A stretch of DNA of 6,912 nucleotides from Chitinophagales bacterium (lineage in GTDB: Bacteria > Bacteroidota > Bacteroidia > Chitinophagales > UBA2359), in NCBI GenBank assembly GCA_020629595.1, contig JAHDDA010000094.1, forward strand, positions 1 to 6,912, written 5' to 3'. The translations under genes were made by a program, and so were the position numbers. The stretch's first letter is position 1; every line of letters starts with the position of its first letter. Shown here piece by piece: positions 1 through 5,903 of this stretch. Under the pieces are notes generated by a model, which searched no databases, was not told where the DNA came from, and saw only the letters and a program-made list of their open reading frames with translations.

Positions 1-215
1 TCAAAATCAGCAGCATAATAATCGTAATTAAAGGCATTTTCTATGTGAGCAGGTAGATATTCCTCTTCGGTGCGTACATCTAAAATGGTAAAAGCTGGAT
101 TTTCAGCGTTTTCTTCTATTAAATTTAAGGCTTCTTCAATGCTAATATCTTCTAAAATTTGTGCTTGAAGTTGTAAACCACAAAGTGCGATGAATAAGAC
201 AAATATATTTTTCAT
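1..215 (-). CDS. Secreted rhodanese-like domain protein, C-terminus cut by window edge
   Basis: Partial gene: the reading frame is open from ATG at 215 to the window edge, so only the first 71 residues are visible. Residues 1-18 look like a Sec signal peptide (MKN, then a hydrophobic stretch to LQLQA) with likely cleavage before Gln19, so the mature protein is probably periplasmic. From about residue 24 the sequence fits the start of a rhodanese domain: a helix (SIEEALNLIEEN), then ILDVR (44-48) and EEEYLPAHIENA (50-61), the usual DVR...EF..GHI region. The catalytic Cys loop would lie beyond the window, so activity cannot be judged. It follows the CstB-like gene by 72 bp on the same strand, which suggests a role in sulfane-sulfur handling outside the cytoplasm. 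Family assignment is fairly sure; function is inferred from context. Confidence 0.8.
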   Translation of the reverse strand, partial: MKNIFVLFIALCGLQLQAQILEDISIEEALNLIEENAENPAFTILDVRTEEEYLPAHIENAFNYDYYAADF

Positions 216-241
216 TTTTACAGGTTTTATTTATGTAAATC

Positions 242-274
242 AGTCCTAACAGGGTTTAAAACCCTGTTAGGGCT
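242..274. repeat. 33-bp palindrome in the gap between the CstB-like and rhodanese genes
   Basis: Perfect 13-bp arms (245-257 and 259-271, CCTAACAGGGTTT and its complement) surround one central A. A G-T wobble pair and two more Watson-Crick pairs extend the stem to 242-274. As RNA it would form a strong hairpin with a CAGGG/CCCTG core. Neither strand has a good T-run after the stem, so a standard intrinsic terminator is not well supported. It could attenuate transcription, protect mRNA ends, or be one copy of a dispersed palindromic repeat; from memory, similar intergenic palindromes occur in Bacteroidota. Confidence 0.7.
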
Positions 275-287
275 CGTAACTAAAATT

Positions 288-1697
288 CTATAAAGTAGAA
301 GGACAAACAAATTCGGTGCGTTTGATATTGGTTTCTTTTATAGCTTTAAAACCTCCTTGTACATCTATTAAATTGTGATAACCACGAGCTTTTAAAATTG
401 AAGCCGCAATAACCGAACGATAACCACCTGCACAATGCACAAAGAAATTTTCTTCTTTTGGAAATTCGGCTAAATGTTCATTTATATTAGAAAGTGGCGT
501 ATGATTCGCATTTTCAATATGTTCTGAAGCAAATTCGTTTGGTTTACGAACATCGAAAATTGGATTATTATTTTCGGCTATTTCTTGTTCAAATTCCGAA
601 GCAGTTATTGACTTTATGCTGCCTGTTTCTTTACCTGCTTGTTGCCAAGCATTTATTCCACCATCTAAGTAACCCAACACTTTATCGAAACCCACACGAG
701 CCAAACGAGTAATTGCTTCCTCTTCCTTGCCTTCTGGTGTTATTAAAACAATCTGTTGATTTACATCTACAATTAATTCGCCCACCCAAGGAGCAAAACC
801 ACCATTCAAACCAATAAAAATACTGTTTGGAATATGTGCCTTTACAAAGTCTTTTTGGTGGCGAACATCCAACATTAAAACATCGGTTTCATTTACCAAA
901 GTTTCAAACTCATTTGGTGTAAATGCTGTCTTACCTCTATCTAAAATGGTATCAATATGTTCGTAACCTTCTTTGTTTAGTTTTACATTTAATGGAAAGT
1001 AAGCAGGTGGTGGCATTAAGCCATCGGTTACCTCTTTAATAAACTCTTGTTTACTCATATCGGCACGTAAGGCGTAATTCATTCGTTTTTGGTTGCCTAA
1101 TGTGTCAACTGTTTCTTTCATCATATTTTTACCACAAGCCGAACCAGCTCCGTGTGCTGGGTAAACAATTACCTCATCGGGTAAAGGCATTATCTTATTT
1201 CGCAAACTATCGAAGGCAAAACCTGCCAAGTCTTCCATAGTTAATTCATCAGATTTTTGTGCCAAATCTGGTCGTCCAACATCGCCTAAAAACAAAGTAT
1301 CGCCTGTAAAAATGGCGTGTTCTTTTCCGTTTTCATCCAATAACAAATAAGTGGTGCTTTCCATTGTATGTCCTGGCGTGTGTAGCACTTTTATTTGCAC
1401 ATTTCCTAATTTAAAAATTTCTTCGTCTTTGGCAATATGTGCTTCAAAACTTGGATTGGCATTTGGTCCATAAATAATAGGAGCATTTGTTTTTTCTGCC
1501 AAACTTAAATGACCACTTACAAAATCGGCGTGAAAATGGGTTTCAAAAATATATTTTATAGTAACACCATCTTTTTCGGCTCTTGCTATATAAGGAGCAA
1601 CCTCACGCAATGGATCAATAATTGCCGCTTCACCATTGCTTGTAATGTAATATGCTCCTTGAGCTAAACAGCCTGTATATATTTGTTCTATTTTCAT
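288..1697 (-). CDS. CstB-like persulfide dioxygenase fused to two rhodanese domains
   Basis: Predicted cytoplasmic enzyme oxidising low-molecular-weight persulfides to sulfite; the rhodanese part may then make thiosulfate. Residues 1-240 are a metallo-beta-lactamase fold: T-H54-F-H56-A-D58 starts the metal motif, followed by H110 (TPGHT), D133 (TGD) and H182 (PAHG). H54, H110 and D133 match the iron ligands of the ETHE1 persulfide dioxygenase, and R142 lies nine residues after D133, as the glutathione-contacting Arg does in ETHE1. Residues about 260-355 are a first rhodanese domain that keeps LDVR but has no Cys at the active loop (VLITPEGK), so it is a pseudo-domain. Residues about 362-455 are a second rhodanese with intact loop H-C422-AGGYRS. 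This order and length match staphylococcal CstB. The ATG at 1697 is right for the family. It lies 41 bp after the exporter gene, probably in the same transcript. The physiological thiol carrier is unknown. Confidence 0.92.
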   Translation of the reverse strand: MKIEQIYTGCLAQGAYYITSNGEAAIIDPLREVAPYIARAEKDGVTIKYIFETHFHADFVSGHLSLAEKTNAPIIYGPNANPSFEAHIAKDEEIFKLGNVQIKVLHTPGHTMESTTYLLLDENGKEHAIFTGDTLFLGDVGRPDLAQKSDELTMEDLAGFAFDSLRNKIMPLPDEVIVYPAHGAGSACGKNMMKETVDTLGNQKRMNYALRADMSKQEFIKEVTDGLMPPPAYFPLNVKLNKEGYEHIDTILDRGKTAFTPNEFETLVNETDVLMLDVRHQKDFVKAHIPNSIFIGLNGGFAPWVGELIVDVNQQIVLITPEGKEEEAITRLARVGFDKVLGYLDGGINAWQQAGKETGSIKSITASEFEQEIAENNNPIFDVRKPNEFASEHIENANHTPLSNINEHLAEFPKEENFFVHCAGGYRSVIAASILKARGYHNLIDVQGGFKAIKETNIKRTEFVCPSTL

Positions 1698-1738
1698 TTT
1701 ATGTGTTTATTAGTTTGTGTATTTATGAAATTTAGATT

Positions 1739-2530
1739 TTAAAGTATAAATTCTTTTGTTAAAATAAATATTGCCATAATAATAATAAAATAGCCAAATC
1801 CTTTTTGAAGTTGCTTACCGTTTACAAAATTATTAATATAAACGCCAAGATAAATTCCACCAAGAGCAAAACTTGTAAATATGCCAAGAAATTGCCAATC
1901 GATGTGCATACTTAAAGCATCGCCCAACAAAAAACCTAATAAAGATTTAAAGGCAATTATAATTAGTGATGTGCCAATAGCACGTTTAATATCTAAATTT
2001 GCAAACATTACCAAAGCTGGAATAATTAAAAAACCTCCACCTGCTCCTACAAAGCCTGTAATACCTCCTACGGTTAATCCTTCTAATAAAATTAAAGGAT
2101 AATTGTATTTAACTTCGCCAGTTCCTCCTTTTTGTTCTTTACCAGACAGCATACTTATAGCCGCAACAATCATTAATATTGCAAAAACACCAAACACTGC
2201 CATTCTTCTGGTAAATTCGAAGGTGTTTATTGTAAAAAGAATATCGGGTAAAGCAGGTACAACATAATGCCTAACCAACCAAACGCCTAAAACAGCAGGT
2301 AAACCAAAAACAACAGCAGTTACCCAATCTACATTTCCGTTTTTATGTTGTTTAAAACCACCTACTAAAGCTGCTGTTCCGACTATAAATAAAGAATAAG
2401 CAGTAGCTACTTTTTCGTCTAATAAAAATAGATAAGCTAAAATTGGAACAGCTAAAATTGAGCCTCCACCACCAATTAAGCCAAGTGATACGCCTATTAT
2501 TCCAGCAGAAAAGTAACCTATTAATTCCAT
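1739..2530 (-). CDS. TauE/SafE-family membrane exporter, likely for sulfite or a related anion
   Basis: Integral inner-membrane protein of 263 residues, normal for the family, with about eight hydrophobic segments (roughly 3-35, 43-59, 69-86, 108-128, 145-172, 184-203, 213-232, 244-262). The family hallmark is a duplicated glycine-rich motif near the start of each half: GLIGGGGSILAVPIL at 17-31 and GFVGAGGGFLIIPAL at 159-173. TauE/SafE proteins export sulfite, sulfoacetate and similar anions. Placed just before a persulfide dioxygenase gene, the simplest role is removing sulfite or thiosulfate made by that enzyme, as proposed for TauE in the staphylococcal cst operon. The substrate is inferred from context. 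The gap to the next gene is 41 bp; the gap to arsR upstream is 231 bp, of which 141 bp comes from an inserted element and its duplicated target. Confidence 0.9.
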   Translation of the reverse strand: MELIGYFSAGIIGVSLGLIGGGGSILAVPILAYLFLLDEKVATAYSLFIVGTAALVGGFKQHKNGNVDWVTAVVFGLPAVLGVWLVRHYVVPALPDILFTINTFEFTRRMAVFGVFAILMIVAAISMLSGKEQKGGTGEVKYNYPLILLEGLTVGGITGFVGAGGGFLIIPALVMFANLDIKRAIGTSLIIIAFKSLLGFLLGDALSMHIDWQFLGIFTSFALGGIYLGVYINNFVNGKQLQKGFGYFIIIMAIFILTKEFIL

Positions 2531-2554
2531 ATTTTAATTTTAAAACAATTGTTC

Positions 2555-2592
2555 ATTTGAGCAAATATTCAAATATTTTAATAAAAAAACAC
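2555..2592 (-). promoter_or_regulatory. Possible exporter-gene promoter with overlapping palindromes
   Basis: On the minus strand AATATTTG (2569-2562) is one base off the Bacteroidota -7 consensus TAnnTTTG, and a weak GTG lies 20 nt upstream (2592-2590). Two overlapping palindromes cover the -7 site: ATTTGA-N8-TCAAAT (2555-2574) and AAATATT-CA-AATATTT (2563-2578). A TGTTCA half-site at 2550-2555 is shared with the arsR operator. Together this suggests a regulated promoter of its own for tauE and the genes after it, but the region is so AT-rich that chance palindromes are expected. Confidence 0.35.
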
Positions 2593-2606
2593 TCATTTTC
2601 TTGAAA

Positions 2607-2619
2607 CGTAAATTTTACG
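2607..2619. repeat. Small perfect palindrome CGTAAA-T-TTTACG
   Basis: Six-bp arms (2607-2612 and 2614-2619) flank a single T, in what was the arsR-tauE gap before the nearby insertion. It could be an operator or a weak hairpin after arsR. On the minus strand only a few T residues follow, so it is not a convincing terminator. Confidence 0.35.
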
Positions 2620-2620
2620 C

Positions 2621-2628
2621 TTACATAA
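2621..2628. repeat. Left copy of 8-bp target-site duplication TTACATAA
   Basis: TTACATAA here is repeated exactly at 2762-2769, and the two copies directly abut the ends of the inverted-repeat element between them. This is the expected scar of transposition with an 8-bp staggered cut. Confidence 0.75.
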
Positions 2629-2761
2629 CTCAAGTTGCGATGTATAAAATATCAATCCTAAAATGTGGCATTTTTTGTAGTGATGGCATCGGCAGTCGCA
2701 CTGTTATTGCATCATTGGACACGATAAATCGGTGTCCCTACTAAGTACATCGCAACTTAGG
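2629..2761. mobile_element. 133-bp MITE-like element inserted at the arsR stop codon
   Basis: The terminal inverted repeats are CTCAAGTTGCGATGTA (2629-2644) and TACATCGCAACTTAGG (2746-2761). They match at 14 of 16 positions, including 13 perfect inner pairs. The element is bounded on both sides by the identical 8-mer TTACATAA. It is too short to code for a transposase and has no convincing reading frame, so it would need enzymes from a full-length relative elsewhere in the genome. Several insertion-sequence families make 8-bp duplications, and the family cannot be named from these ends. Inside are three hairpins: 2660-2674, 2681-2714 and 2717-2737. It separates arsR from tauE and may weaken read-through between them. 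A structured RNA is the main alternative, but the direct repeats favour a mobile origin. Confidence 0.75.
2660..2737. repeat. Three hairpins inside the MITE-like element
   Basis: Hairpin 1: AAAATG/CATTTT with loop TGG, starting at 2660. Hairpin 2: TGATGgCA (2681-2688) pairs with TGCATCA (2708-2714) around an inner stem CAGT-CGC-ACTG (2693-2703). Hairpin 3: GGACAC (2717-2722) pairs with GTGTCC (2732-2737). With the terminal repeats as the closing stem, the whole element could fold as a branched, cloverleaf-like shape. Whether this matters for transposition or for RNA is unknown. Confidence 0.55.
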
Positions 2762-2769
2762 TTACATAA
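2762..2769. repeat. Right copy of 8-bp target-site duplication, overlapping the arsR stop
   Basis: TTACATAA, identical to 2621-2628. Read on the minus strand its first six bases are ATG TAA, the last sense codon and stop codon of arsR, so the duplication keeps the end of the gene intact. Confidence 0.75.
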
Positions 2770-3076
2770 TTTCACAATTTTTAATGCAATCAAATATTTT
2801 AAGAATTTGCTTATTCTTGATACTGTAAAAAACTTGCTTACCTACTTTTTCGGACATTAAAATACCGTTGTCTTTCATTTTTGCTAAATGATGAGACATC
2901 ATAGAAATTTCGCAACTTGCTCCTATTCTGTTGCAAATTGTTGAAACATCTAAAGGTTGTTCTGTTTCTAAAACTTCCAAAATTTCTAACTTTACAGGGT
3001 GTGCTATGGCTTTTAATACCTTAGCCGCAAAATGTAGGTTTTCTTTTGAAAGTTGTCTTTTGGTTGATTTATTCAT
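2762..3076 (-). CDS. ArsR-family winged-helix regulator, probable sulfide/persulfide sensor
   Basis: A 104-residue ArsR/SmtB-type repressor, normal length. Family features are the helix FAAKVLKAIAHPVKLEILEVL (16-36), the recognition helix ending SMMSHHLAKMKDNGIL (58-73) and the beta-wing EKVGKQVFYSI (76-86). Four cysteines are present: C48 and C55 before and within the DNA-reading region, and C97 and C101 in the C-terminal helix. The arsenic-sensor motif ELCVCDLC is absent. Because the following genes are a sulfur-oxyanion exporter and a persulfide dioxygenase, thiol-based sensing of sulfane sulfur, as in SqrR and BigR, is the likeliest role, though the Cys positions are not clearly equivalent to theirs. 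The ATG at 3076 is the first start after an in-frame stop. The stop codon lies inside a target-site duplication. A metal or other redox signal remains possible. Confidence 0.87.
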   Translation of the reverse strand: MNKSTKRQLSKENLHFAAKVLKAIAHPVKLEILEVLETEQPLDVSTICNRIGASCEISMMSHHLAKMKDNGILMSEKVGKQVFYSIKNKQILKIFDCIKNCEIM

Positions 3077-3080
3077 AGCG

Positions 3081-3111
3081 CAAATATATGAACATTTTAA
3101 TTAATGTTCAA
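3081..3111 (-). promoter_or_regulatory. arsR promoter, Bacteroidota type
   Basis: The minus strand has TATATTTG (3088-3081), an exact match to the TAnnTTTG -7 consensus, and TTG (3111-3109) exactly 20 nt upstream. The -7 box ends only 4 nt before the arsR ATG (3076), so the start of transcription should fall at or within a few bases of the start codon. The mRNA may therefore be leaderless or nearly so. Confidence 0.7.
3089..3110. promoter_or_regulatory. Probable ArsR operator, perfect 8-bp-arm palindrome
   Basis: TGAACATT (3089-3096) and AATGTTCA (3103-3110) are perfect reverse complements separated by TTAATT. The palindrome fills the spacer between the -33 and -7 elements of the arsR promoter, where a bound dimer would block RNA polymerase. 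Size and dyad symmetry suit an ArsR-family dimer, so autorepression is likely. A second symmetric pair, TTCAA-N8-TTGAA (3107-3124), overlaps its upstream edge. Confidence 0.65.
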
Positions 3112-3161
3112 GTGTTTAATTGAAATATAGTAAATTATTCGAAAAAAGAGGCTCTAAATCA

Positions 3162-3947
3162 TCAATTTAGCGTTAAAATAGCCTTTTCGTTTTGAATTTT
3201 TGTGTTTATAGCATTCCAAAGGTTTATTCTTTTTTGGAGGGCAATTTTAACAACACTACTTACTTCTTCCCATTTTTTGCCATCATTACCACAAAGTTCC
3301 TGTACCATTTGAAGTGATAGTGGCCCATGTTCATCGCCATCTAATTCTATGTGTCTTTTTAAATAATAAACCAATTTATCTGTTGAGGTAATCGTAGTGT
3401 TTTCTAAAATATTTATGAACATATCAGGAATTAAATCTTCCCTTCCGAAAGTGAAAACAGCGGCTATTAAGTGAGGTTTTTGTGTTTGAATAATTTTAAA
3501 GGTAAATTGTACAAAATCTTTAACATCTTTATTTAATTCTATAGCTTGCAAAGATTCAAAAACACTTTTGTTTTCTTTTTCAATATAGTTTCTAAATTCA
3601 TTTATTTTTTTGCAATTAGCATTTATCTGTTGCATAGCATCAAGGTACATTTCAAAATGACTTTGTACTTCACCATTTATATTTATATCACTTTCTTCAT
3701 CCAAAACAATTTCGTTTATGAATCTAGTAAGTTTTGGATTTTCACAAGGAAACCAAGGTTGTTCAACAGTTGTTAAGTGCATTTGAAGTACTTTGAGCAA
3801 ACTCATAAAATCCCAAACTGCAAATACGTGATTTTCTGTAAATATCTTTATATCTTCTAAATTTTCTAAAGATTTATAAAGCTCGTGGCTTTTTAACTGC
3901 TCCCTTAAACCAGTAATTTGATTTTCAATATCACTTAAATATCCCAT
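3162..3947 (-). CDS. DUF3050 family protein, heme-oxygenase-like fold, function unknown
   Basis: A soluble protein of 261 residues with no signal peptide or membrane segment. It is recognised by the DUF3050 pattern: NHVFAVWDFMSLLKVLQ (39-55), VEQPWFP (61-67), EIVLDEESD (79-87), SHFEMYLDAM (96-105), FGREDLIPDMF (167-177) and LKRHIELDGDEHGPLS (196-211). From memory, the family is predicted to have the all-helical heme-oxygenase-like fold, which includes non-heme iron oxidases. Conserved-looking H40, E79, E84, H97, H159, H199, D203 and H207 could bind metal, but the last group is HxxxDxxxH, not the HxxxDxxH seen in known diiron members, so this is only a hint. It lies 88 bp after uvrC on the same strand, so co-transcription is possible; no clear promoter of its own is seen. 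The arsR promoter starts soon after its stop codon. Confidence 0.85.
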   Translation of the reverse strand: MGYLSDIENQITGLREQLKSHELYKSLENLEDIKIFTENHVFAVWDFMSLLKVLQMHLTTVEQPWFPCENPKLTRFINEIVLDEESDININGEVQSHFEMYLDAMQQINANCKKINEFRNYIEKENKSVFESLQAIELNKDVKDFVQFTFKIIQTQKPHLIAAVFTFGREDLIPDMFINILENTTITSTDKLVYYLKRHIELDGDEHGPLSLQMVQELCGNDGKKWEEVSSVVKIALQKRINLWNAINTKIQNEKAILTLN

Positions 3948-4035
3948 ATATTGTAAACAATCTCTTTAGGGATTGGTTGATTAAAAATTACTTTATTTTG
4001 CTCATTTCTCTTATAAATAATGCAGGATTACCAAG

Positions 4036-5835
4036 CTATTCTTTCTCAAAATAAGCCTTTACAGATTTAGCTTGTTTTAAACTAAGAATTTGGTGTAAAT
4101 CGGTAATAGATGCTTCGCTAATACTTTTTATAGATTTGAAATGAGAAAGTAATTTAGTGACTGAAACTTTTCCAATTCCAGGTATTTTTTCTAATTCAGA
4201 TTGAAAAGTTCCTTTTGAACGTAAATTGCGGTGAAAGGTAATAGCAAATCGGTGTGCTTCGTTTCGCAGGTGCTGAACAACTCTTAAACTTTGCGATTTT
4301 TTATCAATGTACATTGGTAAGGAATCGCCAGGAAAGTAAATTTCTTCTAGTTTTTTTGCAATACCAACAATAGCAACTTTTCCATAAATACCTAGTGCTT
4401 TCAATGCTTTTACCGAAGCACTTAATTGCCCTTTGCCACCATCAATAACAATTAATTGTGGGAGTGATTTATCTTCTTCCAATAAACGCTTGTATCTACG
4501 TCCAACAACTTCTGTCATACTTGCAAAATCATCGGGTCCAACAACGGTTTTAATTTTATAATGTCGGTAATCTTTTTTGTAGGGTTTAGCATCTCTAAAA
4601 CAAACCATTGAAGCAACTGGGTAGCTTCCTTGAAAATTAGAATTATCAAAACATTCAATATGGCGGGGTAATTCTTTTAATCTAAAATCTTTTTTAATTT
4701 GGTTCAATATCTCAAATTGCTTTTGGCTCGCATTTTTTTCTGCTTTTTGTGCATCTCTTTGCTTTTTGTAATACAAAGCATTTTTAAAAGCTAATTCTAA
4801 TAACTTTTTCTTATCACCTGTATCGGGTATGGTTAATTTTATTCCTTTTTCTTCAAAATCTATTTCAAAAGGTACAATTATTTCTTTTGAATTTGATTGT
4901 AATTGCTCACGAATTTGTAAAATAACTAATGGTAAAATATTTTCTTTCTCTTCTTCAATTTTTTTGTTTACTTCTACCATTTTTACCTGAATAATTGAGC
5001 CATTTACTACCTTAAAAAAACTCACATAAGCCGAACGTTCATCTTCTGTAAAAGCAAAAACATCTACATTATTAATTTTAGGGTTTACCACCGTATTTTT
5101 ACTTTGGTGTGCTTGCAACATTCCAAAGCGTTGTTTTAAAATATGTGCTTTTTCAAATTCTAAATTTTCGGCTGCTTCATCTATTTGGGCTTGTAAAGCT
5201 CTTTTTACTGGAGCAAAGTTTCCTTTTAAAATATTTTTAATTTGTCTAATGTCTTCATTGTATTCTGCTTCGGTTTGGTTGGCAACACAAGGTGCTTTAC
5301 AATTACCAATATGAAATTCTAAACAGGCTTTAAATTTACCTTTTTCAATATTTTCTTTGCTAAGTTTTAGGTTACAAGTCCGTAAAGGATACATATTTTC
5401 TAAAAACTCTAATAAACTTTGCACTCTTCGTACTGAGGTAAAAGGTCCTAAATATTCTGAACCATCGCGTATGAGTTTACGGGTTAAAAATACCCTAGGG
5501 AAACGTTCTTTTTTTATACAGATATAAGGATAAGATTTATCATCTTTAAGTAAGATATTGTAACGTGGCTGTAGTTTTTTAATTAAGGCACTTTCCAAAA
5601 GTAGGGCTTCTTGTTCGGTATCTACAACTGTAAAACGAGCCTCGTAAATATTGCGTACCAACATTTTTGTACGGCGGTGTTCGTGGGTTTTGGTAAAATA
5701 GCTAGCAACCCTGCGTTTTAAATTTTTGGCTTTTCCAACATACAAAACTTCTCCGTCTTTACTAAAAAAACGATACACACCAGGTTCTTCAGGAAGATAT
5801 GGTTTTATTGCTTCGTAGGCTGGATGTTGTGGCAT
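4036..5835 (-). CDS. uvrC: UvrABC system protein C, excision nuclease subunit
   Basis: Makes both incisions around DNA damage after UvrA/UvrB loading, in the cytoplasm. It is 599 residues, full length. Residues about 16-95 are the GIY-YIG nuclease: GVYRF (19-23), YVGKAKNLKRR (32-42) and catalytic E81 in LLLESALIKKLQPRYN. C154, C171, C179 and C183 match the cysteine cluster shown to hold a [4Fe-4S] centre in E. coli UvrC. Residues about 208-243 are the UVR domain that binds UvrB. Residues about 385-540 are the RNase H-like nuclease with D397 (ECFDNS), D465 (VIDGGKGQL) and H528 (NEAHRF) as the DDH triad. The C-terminal helix-hairpin-helix region includes LEKIPGIGKVSVTKLL (548-563). All key residues are intact. 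The ATG at 5835 fits the family N-terminus. The gene lies 68 bp after the MerR-type gene. Confidence 0.98.
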   Translation of the reverse strand: MPQHPAYEAIKPYLPEEPGVYRFFSKDGEVLYVGKAKNLKRRVASYFTKTHEHRRTKMLVRNIYEARFTVVDTEQEALLLESALIKKLQPRYNILLKDDKSYPYICIKKERFPRVFLTRKLIRDGSEYLGPFTSVRRVQSLLEFLENMYPLRTCNLKLSKENIEKGKFKACLEFHIGNCKAPCVANQTEAEYNEDIRQIKNILKGNFAPVKRALQAQIDEAAENLEFEKAHILKQRFGMLQAHQSKNTVVNPKINNVDVFAFTEDERSAYVSFFKVVNGSIIQVKMVEVNKKIEEEKENILPLVILQIREQLQSNSKEIIVPFEIDFEEKGIKLTIPDTGDKKKLLELAFKNALYYKKQRDAQKAEKNASQKQFEILNQIKKDFRLKELPRHIECFDNSNFQGSYPVASMVCFRDAKPYKKDYRHYKIKTVVGPDDFASMTEVVGRRYKRLLEEDKSLPQLIVIDGGKGQLSASVKALKALGIYGKVAIVGIAKKLEEIYFPGDSLPMYIDKKSQSLRVVQHLRNEAHRFAITFHRNLRSKGTFQSELEKIPGIGKVSVTKLLSHFKSIKSISEASITDLHQILSLKQAKSVKAYFEKE

Positions 5836-5855
5836 AGTTTACTTAAAATGAATAA

Positions 5856-5863
5856 CAAATTTA
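5856..5863 (-). promoter_or_regulatory. uvrC -7 promoter element
   Basis: The minus strand reads TAAATTTG (5863-5856), an exact TAnnTTTG match, 20 nt before the uvrC ATG. A leader of roughly 15 nt would follow. No TTG is found at the usual 19-21 nt upstream distance, so the promoter may be weak or need an activator. The site suggests uvrC can be transcribed independently of the MerR-type gene. Confidence 0.5.
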
Positions 5864-5903
5864 GTGTAATACCAACGATTTAAAAATAGTAAAAAATTAA
5901 ACA

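Noticed and set aside
494..712. Plus-strand open frame of 72 codons
   Set aside because: It lies inside the well-supported CstB-like gene on the opposite strand and its translation shows no recognisable domain.
1881..2102. Plus-strand open frame of 73 codons
   Set aside because: Antisense to the TauE/SafE gene; its Pro/Lys-rich product is what a reversed membrane gene gives in AT-rich DNA.
2629..2761. Riboswitch or other cis-regulatory RNA for tauE
   Set aside because: The exact 8-bp direct repeats at both ends and the terminal inverted repeats favour a mobile element, and no known riboswitch motif was recognised.
3141..3157. Possible terminator after the DUF3050 gene (AGAG-C-CTCT then a T-run on the minus strand)
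   Set aside because: The stem has only four pairs around a single base, too little for a credible hairpin despite the six T residues that follow.
3546..3776. Plus-strand open frame of 76 codons rich in Phe and Ile
   Set aside because: Antisense to the DUF3050 gene; the hydrophobic look comes from reversed Lys/Glu/Asn codons, not a real membrane protein.
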